NCBI GenBank assembly: GCA_963854835.1
Contig: OY978529.1
Location: 32,546,055 to 32,610,054, forward strand
DNA length: 64,000 bases
Direction of reading: 5' to 3'
Source of the DNA: Megamerina dolium
Lineage: Eukaryota; Arthropoda; Insecta; Diptera; Megamerinidae
Of this stretch, positions 1 through 10,399 are shown piece after piece. Within the stretch, counting starts at the first letter, position 1. Each line of letters opens with the position of its first letter. A program made the position numbers and the translations under genes. The notes beneath the pieces were generated by a model. That model made no database searches. It saw only the letters and a list, made by a program, of their open reading frames with translations, and was not told the DNA's origin.

Positions 1-732
1 GTTCCATCTCTTGTGTAATTCATCCACATTCACGTATGTCTGATCTGGTTAGTCACTGTAAACATATTTTCTCCGAACTGACTCAAAGTGATGGCTTTGA
101 GTCACCGAAATTGCGGAAGGGTTTACGAAATTTATATGATATACTTAGAACATCTATTTCAGATCTTGAACACTTGTTTTTGGATAATGTTAATTCTAAG
201 AGTTGCTTTTGTCTGGATTTCGTTGTGTATGAGTTTCATCTTGTCTGGTTTTAAAGATTTTGCCCACTTAGGAAATGTTTAAAACAACTAGTTCTTTATT
301 CAAAGTGAATACCATCATTTCACAAATGATATATCACAAAAGTCGCCTTTATATACTACTTTGACGATTTCTTCCTCAGTAACATTAGTTAATATTGTTT
401 GCATTATGCTACTCTTAATTGACACATTATAAATACAACATAGCAGATAAAGAAATATTATTTGTATGCAAATTTTCAAGAGTATTTCCTATGACATTGT
501 ATGAGGTGATTTTATTTATTTTTTTACTTTTTTATTAATTTTCTTTTTTCCTAAAAATAGTACTCATTGAAACTATTTCATATCACATCAAATTTTTTGT
601 TCGTTTGGTTTTATAAGAAATGAAATAAATAACTAAAACAAAACAAAATTAATTAATAGAATTTCATTAATCATTTAATTAATTATATGATAAATAACTA
701 CTGCTACTTCTACTGCTACTACTGCTCGTATA
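1..732. other. AT-rich stretch, no supported gene
   Basis: An open frame at 36-254 (72 codons) resembles no family I recognise, and the flanking DNA is AT-rich and non-coding in character. A short imperfect CTG/CTA-type trinucleotide run sits at 700-727, just before the mariner element. Confidence 0.5.
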
Positions 733-1448
733 GGATTGTCGAAAAAGTCATGACGTGTTTTGCAATAGAAGATATGACAAATGCTTAAACACTACTAGCT
801 TCATTGCAAACGGCTCAAGTGCTCGAGATTTTCACAGATGATACTTCGAAATTCACTTTTGAATTTGATTGTGTTATTCTGTTTATGCATTGCGTTTAAA
901 TGGGTTGACCAAGCTGTTCACTTTCTTCATATATCATTCTATTATTTGGGAAAAAGGAAGAATGCAGTGCTAGATGCGGTTTATAAAATTTGATACTGGA
1001 AATTATGATGTCCAAGATAGTCCTTGTTCAACTGAGCTTGATGATGTCGAAACAAAAACATTGATCGGCAAACTATCATTCATCAACTCACGACATCGCA
1101 TCTTAATAAAAATTCCTCTAGTGATCAGAGCTGGGACTCATCAGAAAACTCGATATTTGGGTTCCTCATGAGCTCTAAGAAGACAATTTCATCAAGCGCA
1201 TTATATTTGCAAAAAACGACATCTTTTTGAAACACATTGAAACCGGGAATATAAAAATGAAATGTTGAAAACAAAATTTAATGTAAACGATCATGCTATT
1301 GTGGGAAGAATATTGCTGGAATTTTCAAGATGGAGAAAGGTCATCAATCAAAATAGCCAATATATTATTGCTTTACCCCTGTTCTATATATTAATAAATG
1401 TGCCTTGAAAATAATTAATAAAATGATTCATGACCTCTCTGACAATCC
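733..1448 (+). mobile_element. Internally deleted mariner-like element with both terminal inverted repeats
   Basis: The left end reads ggattgtcgaaaaagtcatg (733-752) and the right end, reverse-complemented, reads ggattgtcagagaggtcatg (1429-1448); 16 of 20 bases match. TA precedes the left end at 731-732. Inside are broken pieces of a mariner transposase in the right order. 928-990 translates as HISFYYLGKRKNAV, the N-terminal helix-turn-helix start. 974-1060 gives a frame with KFDTGNYDVQDSPCST, matching the family pattern of W/F-x-KFRSGDFDxxDxPRSG. 1149-1175 gives LDIWVPHEL, a mariner hallmark, followed by an in-frame stop. Frame changes and stops occur throughout, and the DxD/D catalytic half is absent. 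At about 716 bp it is much shorter than the usual 1.25-1.3 kb, so it is a non-autonomous deletion derivative. The individual motifs are visible; family membership is inferred from them. Confidence 0.78.
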
Positions 1449-2950
1449 AATCGTACTACTACCACAATTTTTGCGTTTAAAATTATTTTTAACTTAAATC
1501 ATCTATCAATTGTCTTTGTACGAGTAAATATATATTTTTAAAAATCAATGAAAACATTTTAGTATATTATTTTTAGCGATAATAATAACAAAATACAAAT
1601 GCTAATAAGAAATAATAAATTGCAAAAATGCAAACAAGTGCTATTTGACAGCATATAGTACAATAATTGCCACAATGATAATTGTTATGTTAATGGCATT
1701 CTAAGCATTTTTGTTTGATCTTCAAACTGGAAGTCATTATTGTGATGTATTAGCTATAATAAGGTAGATAATTTATATTTATTGCATATATATATTATTT
1801 TCAATAATCACCATCATCTTAAGCATCATCATTAACATTAGCCATTTCATTGATATTTTTTGCTCTGTACTACTACATACTACATGAAACTAAGTATGAT
1901 TTTTATCTTGTTATGTCACGATGCGATTTACTTTTTTTTATGGTTTTCAAATAGCGTAGTATTGAGTAGTATTTTTGCATAACAAATAGTGCATTCTCAT
2001 TTATTAACCTTGTAAATGACAAATAATTGACAGAGAAGCAACAATTTTTATATTAGGGAAATTAAGTAAAATAGACAAAACAAAAAATTACTTAAGAAAA
2101 CAAAAAATCAATTAATATTATCAATTAAAATCTATACCCTAAATGTTGGAACATAAATATAAAAAAAAACGGACATTTTAAAATAAAATAAAACACAAAA
2201 TATATATAGAAATTAGTAAAAATAATATTAAAAAAAAAATATCAGCAGTTTGTCTAGTTTTTAATGTTTAGTAGCACAAGTATGCTTTTTCGCTATTTCG
2301 ATCAAGTTCGAATATTTTCTAATACTGCATACATATTACTTCACTTCCTCTGTATTTACCGAACCGAATGCATCAAGTTATTGTTGTCTTCGATTATGAA
2401 GTACTGTATTGGAATTTACTTATCAAACGGGGTATCCCCTGCAGTATTCTACAATATTATATATTACTACAACAACAAAACAAAGAATAATACAAGTTCG
2501 ATCACTTAAAAATAACTATTATTTTTTTTCACCCAATAAATTCTAGATATACTAAATAGAAATAAAAGAATACAAATATTTATTTGTATTAAGACACACG
2601 CTTGATTTTTATTTTCTTTTTTAAACATTGAATAAACAAAATGTTATTACTGTTTCTGTGCAGTTATTTTTTGAAAACAGTAAAACTATATTATATATGT
2701 CTTCTTTTGCATTTGCTAATAAAATGAGCAACCAAAACAAATTGCATAACAAACCAATAGCATATATAATTTGTTGGAGGTTTTAATTATTTAATTTTTA
2801 AATTATAAACCGGAATTTAAAAAATGAGTCTACAGTCGATCTAAGGCGACTTGTTTACGACGTTTTTCAGCAAACCTTAAATTGATAAAATTATGATTTG
2901 TATACCAAATGTGGATGTCTTGAAGTAACGTTCTATTGGAAAACAACAAG
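1449..2950. other. AT-rich stretch, nothing recognised
   Basis: Very AT-rich DNA with homopolymer runs. Open frames here (for example 2264-2509) look like chance. No inverted repeats, tRNA-like boxes or protein motifs were recognised. Confidence 0.5.
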
Positions 2951-2954
2951 CGCA

Positions 2955-3015
2955 TCATAATAGTATGTATGGGACCTATATGAAATAGTAGGCGTGGCTG
3001 TCTCATTTTCCACAA
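2955..3015 (-). repeat. Possible single diverged unit of the ~150-bp repeat
   Basis: The segment around 2970-3010 reads tatgggac, then tatatgaaatagtag, then gcgtggctgtctcattttcc. This resembles the tatgggaggtaggcgtggttttcat core of the dispersed repeat. The 15-mer tatatgaaatagtag recurs at 4784-4798, on the other side of the RTE fragment. Confidence 0.4.
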
Positions 3016-3041
3016 ATTATTTAAACACTTAATTACCTACC

Positions 3042-4682
3042 TTAATCGCTACCTTACTAACGAGTAGCGATGAGCAAATGCAGAGATGGAGAGATCACTT
3101 TGAAGCAATCAGCAACACCACACTCACTGAGGATAGTAGTAGTTTTCAACTCGACAACACCAGAGTCAACAGCAAAATATCAACTTCATGCCCAAGCATA
3201 GCGGAAATAAGGGATGTAATAAAGAAGCTTAAACTTAACAAAGCAGCGGGCATCGACGGCATTCAGCCAGAATTGCTGACAGCCGACCCACAAACATCAG
3301 CTGAAATTCGGCATCCTCACATAGCTGCTGTTTGGGACAGCGAAAAGCTACCTCCCTATTGGACGAAGGGCATCATCGTTAAACTTCCGAAAAAGGGTGA
3401 TCTGCGCGTCTGTGGCAACTGGAGAGGAATAACCTTGCTCAATTCAATCTAAAAAATTCTAGCGTCACTTTTACAAAATAGACTCCAGTGCGTTGAGAAT
3501 GCTTTAAGGGCTGGATTTCGCCCGAAACGTAGTTGTGTTGACCAGGCTAACACACTTCGTATCATTGTCGAGCAATCGATTGAATGGCGCTCTCCACTAT
3601 ACATGCTGTTCGTCGACTTCAAGAAGGCATTCGACACACTTAAGCGTGATTCCATCTGGATGGCTTTGAATAGAAAAGGTGTCCCCCTGAAGCTGATTCG
3701 CCTCATAATGGTGCTATTCGAGAACTCTGACTTGGCGGTTCTACACAATGGTAACATCAGTGATTCATTCACGACCAACGCTGGAGTACGGCAGGGCTGC
3801 CCTCTCTCCCCGCTTCTCTTCGCCATTGTGCTGGATGACGTCATGAGCAGCCTCACTCAGCACAAGAGAACTGGCATTGTGTGGAATCTCGCGCGGCAAC
3901 TTGAGGACTTGGACTTTGCCGATGACATTTGTCTCCTCTCGCACAAATTCTCCGATATGCAAACGAAGGCGAACAGTTTAGTCGCGCTGGCACGCACCGT
4001 CGGATTATAGATAAATATTGCGAAGACCAAAGACATGAGAATCAATCATTCCAATAGAAGCCATATAATGATTGACGGCTGTGCGATAGAATTCGTCGAA
4101 AGTTTCTGCTACCTCGGTTGCACGATAGCAACAGACGGGGGAGCTGAGGAGGATGCTAACTGCAGGCTAAGCAAAGCAAAGACACCATTTGGCCGGCTAA
4201 AATCAGTATGGGCAAATTCCCAAATATCCAGACGCACGAAATTACGAATATTCTCCGCATGTGTGAAATCGACACTACTGTATGGAAGTGAAACATGGCT
4301 GATCTCGAACTCCATCACGCAGAGACTGCAAGCTTTCGTCAACAAGTGTTTGAGGATCATTTGTAGAATTTTCTGGCCTAACAATATTTCAAACGAGGCG
4401 CTAGGGCGTCTGACGAGCGAAGAGCCCATACTGATCCAGATCAAGCGTAGAAAGTGGCGCTGGATTGGCCACACGCTAAGAAAGCAGCCAGATAGCATCA
4501 CGCGAATGTCGCTTGAGTGGAACCCGCAAGGGAGCAGAGGCCGCGGACGACCAAGAAACACCTGGAGACGATCAACATTAGGAGAGCTAGCTGCTGCCGG
4601 TATCACATGGGAAGGCGCTAGATCAACTGTCCAAAACCGTGTGCGATGGAGAAGCCTTGTGGAGGCCCTATGCTCCAATTAG
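3042..4682 (+). pseudogene. 5'-truncated RTE-type non-LTR retrotransposon ORF with two nonsense codons
   Basis: One reading frame runs from about 3042 to the stop at 4680-4682 and is interrupted only by TAA at 3450-3452 and TAG at 4008-4010; no frameshift is needed. It encodes reverse transcriptase: LNKAAGIDGIQPE (near 3235), NWRGITLLNSI (3418-3449), AGFRPKRS (near 3510), FVDFKKAFDTL (3609-3641), VRQGCPLSPLLF (near 3785) and FADDI (3915-3929). The C-terminal region has YLGCTI, LLYGSETW and IKRRKWRWIGHTLRK, then a GRGRPRNTWRR stretch seen in RTE-clade elements. The apurinic-like endonuclease half is missing, so this is a 5'-truncated copy. A short A-rich stretch follows at 4690-4710. The few inactivating changes suggest moderate age. 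RTE assignment is from motif style and not from phylogeny. Confidence 0.85.
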
Positions 4683-4783
4683 GAGTTTAAAGGAGAAAAA
4701 AAAATTATAAATTCACGTACTCTCATTTAGGATAATATAGTAAAAAAATAGAGCAAGTCAAAGTACCGACTTTCTCTCTGTGG

Positions 4784-5440
4784 TATATGAAATAGTAGTC
4801 TTGCTACATCCATTCGTCAATAAAAAATTTTAATGCTAAATTGATGATCTACATATATAACAGAAATTTGTGAAGCTTTCTTTTGTATAGACGGTAATGC
4901 CGAAACCTTAGTACTCTATACTTCGACAAATAGACAGACATGAGTTATTTCAAAGAGCAAGCATAATTTTGTGCTGGAAGCAGTAGTGGATTTCATCCTA
5001 CAGCTCCCATTTTCAAATATACTCATATGTTGGCAAAAATTATCCTATTATCCTCGAGATTCACTCTAATAGTTTTATATGGTATGTTGGTGTACTTTGT
5101 GCAATAGAAAACACACTTTTGTATCAGAAGTAGATAAGGTTTTCAACCGATACGTAAGATTTTCGAACTTGTTGATCCATTACTACATATAATTCTATGT
5201 ACTATTACAAAGTGTGTAAAAGAATATACGGAAGCATGGAAGTATGGGAGGTGCGCGTGGATTTCACCCAATTGAACTTATATTCAAAAATGTTTATAAA
5301 TAAGAAATTTTAATTGTATGCACTAAATTTCATTTTAGTATCTCTATATCTACATAAACAAAGTATGAAAACAAGAATACGAAAGCACAAGTTTGTATGC
5401 GAAATTGGTGTGGTTTTGATCAGATTGAACCAATTTTCTA
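4784..5440 (-). repeat. Array of about four to five ~150-bp repeat units (reverse orientation)
   Basis: Successive diverged copies of the repeat core lie near 4784 (partial), 4971, 5117, 5239 and 5391, for example ttgtatcagaagtagataag at 5117 and agtatgggaggtgcgcgtgg at 5241. Spacing of 120-150 bp and the shared order of sub-motifs support tandem origin. Divergence is high. Confidence 0.55.
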
Positions 5441-7500
5441 TATATTTATTTCTAAGCAAATATAATCGAAAGCACTGAGTTTCAGCTAAATATCTCCATA
5501 TTTTCTTGTTCAAAATGTTAGCCGGTATGTTAGCCTGTCATTCGGACAGATGGTCAAATAGTCACTTGTGCAGAAGGAAATGCAAACAACCGACGGACAG
5601 CTTCAGAGAGATTATTGAAAGTGCGCTGATCAAGATCAACTATGTATATTTCTCTATCACTGCGCTTAGTCTATCTAACAAAAATGACTATACTCCTTCA
5701 CATGCGCGCAGCGTATAAATATGCAGTTTATTAAAACAAAAATAATCAAATATTCAATACTTAACATTTCGCCAATTTGTTCACTCTATTTTTGTTTTAT
5801 TTATTTTACTTTATATAGAATAATTAGTTTTAATGCCATGAGTTGATTAAACAAAAGAAATCTAATTAAAAAATTATGGTGGCAAAAGATAATAAAAAAA
5901 ATCAAATTCAAATTCATACACAATGCTCGTACATATTTTATATTTGTAATATCACAAAAGCTACATATTTGTAAATAGTATTGCTTTAATTTAGTTTCTT
6001 TTGTTCTTTTGTTGTTATTTCATTACGAAGTATGTATGTTTATATATTTTATTTGTAGGTATTTATTCATTTAATATAAAAGCCAAAAAAAAAAAACGAA
6101 TCAAATCAAAATATACAATTGGCAATCGTCAATCATGTAACAACACAATATTAGGTACCTATCTACATATGAGGCAATTGACCCCTTGTATTCTGCTCAC
6201 TCAATAGTAGTTTTAGTTAGATATATTCAATAATTATATATGCAGCCCTTTTATTCTTTTGATTTATTTAATAATCGTTTAAAATTCCCTTCGTTAAAAA
6301 GAAGCGATAAAATACAAATCCAAATTAGAAGATAAGAAATAATGGAATATGAAGTAATTTTTTCGAAATATATAAAATATAAATTTATGATGCATAAAAT
6401 TATTTGTACATTGTGTAGCTGATGAAATTACAAACTATTATAGACGATATACAAACAAATCAGTTTTATTCATAGACTACAGTGGCGTCGCTGGGGAATT
6501 ACAGTATTCAATATTAATCGATTATATCTAAAAATGTGTTAAATATGTGGCATGATCTTATCCATAAAGCAATAATCTAAAAGGCTTTAATCTCATCTAG
6601 CCTTTTTTGCGCTAATAATACCTAGGCATAATTTTATATGTTAATCAAAGAATAAACTCATGACTGAAAACACCCTTTTTAAATAATACCAATAAAAAAA
6701 CTATCCAGTGCTCAAAGTTCATTCGAAAAGTAATTAATTCCTTCGGAAAACAAACATTAGGAACTTGTGTCATTTTGTTGAGGCAAATACGAGTTTACAT
6801 ATACGATTGCATAAATAAAATTATAATCCTATTCAGCTGACCAAAATCGAACAAAACTCAAATAAAAATATCAATATTTATATGAGTTAATTGACCTCTT
6901 CTATTATCATATTTACATAATTATGCAGCTCTTCTATTCGTTTAAAATACCTTTGAATAAATGAATTGGATAAGATTATTCTAGAGCATAGAAGTGTAGT
7001 TTAGAATAAATATATTGTCGCGATCTTATGCAGACGATTATTATATGATAGCAATTGAAAGAGGAAGTCTGTACCTGTATCTTGTATGTGATATTGAGGG
7101 AGTGCTGCAGTAGATCTCATTTCGCAATACAGAGTCGCTAATTTATTTGGTATCTTGTATGTGAAATTGGTGGAAATATACATATAGAAAATTCTTAAAA
7201 TAATCCAAGGATACCGTGCATAAAACTTTACAAGCGAGAGCCTCTCGCGGAGAGACGTTCATGTATATGAAAATTTAAAACTTTTTATTCCCAAATGTAA
7301 CATTTGAAAATATATAAACTTTGTCTTCCATCAGTAGTATTAAGAAAATAGTCGATCATTTATCCCAATAAAGATTGAGCTTCATATTATTATGTATAAT
7401 TAGAATATACCTCTTGTGTTTGGTTTCTTTTGAACTGTTTGAGAATTAAAATTTCATTGTATATAATCCACATATTAAATATGTGCTTGCTTTTGTGATA
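5441..7500. other. AT-rich stretch, nothing recognised
   Basis: Only short open frames are present. A lone cagtggcgtcgctgggg at 6479-6495 resembles a hAT-type terminal repeat, but no partner was seen. Fragments near 7060-7170 (ttgtatgtgaaattggtgg) may be a further decayed unit of the ~150-bp repeat. Confidence 0.4.
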
Positions 7501-7501
7501 C

Positions 7502-8153
7502 CCCAGGGAGGACCATAAAGATGTTTCATTTTAAAAATGAACAAAAATAAACTTTTTTTTGGGTATATTATTGGTTTATTCGACAGAGCAAATATTCCGA
7601 TTAGTTACGGAATACATTCACGTGGCTCGGCTTCCTCGGCTGACTTCGTACTAACGCATCCAGTCAACACAGTTTTCCAAGGCAGGATGACGGTTTCTAT
7701 ATCACGGCTCTATACCACGAATGGCTTGCTTGATATTCGCTTCAAGAGCCTGAATTGTTGATGGATTGATCGCATAACATCTGTCTTTTACGGTAAAGTA
7801 TAACCAGCTCCGGGTCGGTCAATTGACATCGCCGAGACTGTTGATAACACGATTATCGAACTTGGTGCGCGAAAGATTGATTGTGGCATGGCCTCTGTAG
7901 CGCTCACCTCTGCCCGAAAAGGCATTTTCAAATCAATAAATGGGTCAATGATGACACCGCTGTAAAGTCCGCACCAAAATGTCACTTTCTGAGGATCTGA
8001 GGAGCGTCAGAAAACATGAGTGAACCTACCGCAGTACAATGTTAACTTTGGATATAGCTATTCACTTCGTTCTGTCACGGTTTCCATTGGGAAAGAGCTG
8101 TCACTCTAAAAATAACATATAATTAAAGAAAACCACTAAATGGTACACCCTGT
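7502..8153 (-). mobile_element. Internally deleted mariner-like element with terminal inverted repeats
   Basis: The left end from 7504 reads cagggaggaccataaagatg and the right end, reverse-complemented from 8152, reads cagggtgtaccatttagtgg; 14 of 20 bases match and both continue into T-rich DNA. The minus strand between them encodes the C-terminal half of a mariner/Tc1-type transposase. KVTFWCGLYSGVIIDPF (near 7985-7930) is followed, after frame changes, by ATINLSRTKFDNRVINSLGDV (near 7885-7820) and then VKDRCYAINPSTIQALEANI (near 7795-7735) and a short decayed tail. The N-terminal half is absent, and the expected PPRSCDLTPLDYFLWG block with the last catalytic Asp is mostly lost. At about 650 bp this is an internally deleted, inactive copy. 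Confidence 0.72.
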
Positions 8154-8209
8154 ATGGAACAAAATCACCATAATAATCGATTTAGTCATATTTGGCTTGC
8201 TCGCGAGTA

Positions 8210-8790
8210 GTCTGGCAGTCGGTTGGTAACTGACGTAATTAATGTGCGATTTCGTTGAAAATTTGTCTACAAGATTATCACTAACTAATGCAGAGTTTGT
8301 AAATTGGCGAAATCTGATAAAAACCGCGCCTACCTCGCATACAAAATCTGGTATAAAATGTGTGTTTTCACAATTTGTGCGTGAAGCTAAAAATCCAAAG
8401 AAACTCGTTATATGAGGTTAGCTCTTTCGCCTTCATTCTATATAAACGCACGGCTTCGTATGTATGTTTTCGACTTTTCATACGAAATTATTAAGCTATC
8501 AAAATAAAATTTGGTGTATACGATTTTATTTAAAAATATATGGGCAACGTAAAAAATGGGTGTAATCGGATGAAAACCACGCCTACTTGCGATGCAAAGG
8601 TACACTTACGCACATAATTTTTCACACTTTTTTTTATAAAAAAAATAAATATTCAATTCGGTAGATACTATAATAGTTGCTAACTGATAGACAAGTCTGA
8701 GAATGAGCGGAATCGAGTGAAGGCTACGCCAGGGCAAATGTATGTCTTTTCGATCTTTTCGAAGGTATGTTTACCTAGCGCTAACTTAAA
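8210..8790 (+). repeat. Array of about three ~150-bp repeat units (forward orientation)
   Basis: Cores occur near 8322 (accgcgcctacctcgcatac), 8573 (aaaaccacgcctacttgcga) and 8720 (gaaggctacgccagggcaaa). Each is preceded by an 'atcggatga'-like block and followed by a 'ttttcgaatat...cacttt' block, the order seen in the other arrays. Confidence 0.6.
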
Positions 8791-10220
8791 CCAAGTCAAC
8801 TTAGATAGTATTTTTTTCAAAATACTTATCGTTTAGTATAAGAAGCTTTTCATAAAACAGTATCCAAATCAATGAATCATATTGTAGTAATATTCGGGAA
8901 ATGGAGCTCCTCAAATGGTTTTTGAAGAATCTGGAGCCAACTATTTTTAAGGATTTTTATTTCAAATTTTTTTTTTTTAATTTTCATTGAGCTCAAATCA
9001 CCCCCTCATGCAAATATTCATTTGACCTCTATGGTATCCAATACAAATATTATAATATTTCAGTATTACTATTCACCTGTATCGTTGCCAATACAATGAT
9101 TAATTTTTCTTTATATCGTTTGCAATTGTTGAAATGTTATAATTAGCTAATCTCAATAATAACAATAATAATAAATAGTAATAACAATAATAATGGTAAC
9201 AATAACTTTACAACCTTAACCTTCAGCCTTACCACATACTCAAATGAAATACAATGTAATTTTTTGTTATTTTTCTTTCAGGCACTTATTAGTATTGTGC
9301 CACAAATTCGTTTTAAAAGAAAGAAGGAAAGAAAGAGAGAAAAAAAAATTAGTTTCTTTTATATTTGGAATTTTTGTATTCAAAGTAAAGTAGATTTGTT
9401 TATATTGTGGTTGAAATGTATTTAATTATGTTGCAATTACACATGTGAACTGAAGCGGTCAATAAACCAAAGTTTGCTCTGTGTCTTACAATTCTTCAAA
9501 TTATTTCTTTCTTTTTTTTCCTTTTTGATATTTTCCATTATTTAATTAAGATTTATTTCCGAGTCTGAGACAAGATTAAATTACCAAATATATATGTACA
9601 GCACAAGACCATAAAAACCAACCAGCGACAAGATTCGCTGTTGTTTATGATAAACTTTTTGGTATTCTTACAAAATGTTGTTACTGCTACTGCTGCTTTA
9701 ATAATATATAGTATTTCGTTTTTTTTTTTCTCTTCTTCTATTTTTGGTATTTTGGAGTATTTTGACGACTTTGTGTTATTTATGAGCTTTAGCTTGAATT
9801 TGCTCCTACGTTGAAATTTTGCTCTCCAAATTGATGATGTTATTATCACGTATTGCATGCTTTTAATGCCTGCGTGATTTTCAGACACGTCACAGACTAA
9901 CTTACATATATTAGTTTCATCTGTTATATGTATATACCACATAGAGTGTACCTTAACCTACCGATTTTTCAATTCATTTAAGTATAAGTATTTCGCTATA
10001 ATGAATGAAAAGACCACTGATTTCACATTTCCTAATCTCTTATCTAATCCAGTGGAAATTACTGGACATCTAGGGGTTTTTTTTTTGTCGATTTTCAGGT
10101 GATTTTAAGCTCATTTTGAAGGGCAGCTCCCATGAGAGCTAGATATATGGTTAAATTTGTTTGAGAAAAATATTCAATGGCAAAAAAAAAAAAAAATTAG
10201 GATCACTTATAATCTGAAAC
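8791..10220. other. AT-rich stretch with TAA/AAC-rich simple sequence
   Basis: Imperfect (TAA)n/(AAC)n sequence lies at about 9150-9210 and a purine run (gaaagaaggaaagaaag) at 9320-9345. A 129-codon minus-strand open frame (9553-9942) has no recognisable family features and I treat it as chance. Confidence 0.45.
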
Positions 10221-10224
10221 CAAT

Positions 10225-10397
10225 TAGATGTGCCCTAGGTTAGGTTCGGTTATTGTGGCTGCCCTCGAAGAGGACAGACTTAGGCCAAAAATGCTTTTGC
10301 AGTACCACCGAGCTTCTATACCAGTACTTTTGTGTGTGTTAAATCTTAAAAGGGACCTACAGATCAAAAGGCCAAAGCACTAACCACTGATGGGAAC
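10225..10397 (-). mobile_element. tRNA-derived SINE-like element (copy B)
   Basis: On the minus strand the head contains cagtggttagtgc (10389-10377) and ctgtaggtc (10362-10354) at the same spacing as in the copy at 22.1 kb. The body ends with ggcctaagtctgtcc and a cgagggcagcc block. The A-box-like region is recognisable; the B box is decayed. I infer a SINE head and tail from the shared layout. Confidence 0.6.
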
Positions 10398-10399
10398 GA

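Noticed and set aside
36..254. 72-codon frame at the window start as a gene
   Set aside because: No motif recognised and an overlapping frame is equally open; could be an edge of something outside the window but nothing supports it.
4109..4678. 189-codon minus-strand frame
   Set aside because: Antisense shadow of the RTE reverse transcriptase fragment.
6479..6500. hAT-type MITE starting cagtggcgtcgctgggg
   Set aside because: No inverted partner or target duplication found nearby.
9553..9942. 129-codon minus-strand frame as a gene
   Set aside because: No recognisable domain, no splice or promoter context, and composition like the surrounding AT-rich DNA.
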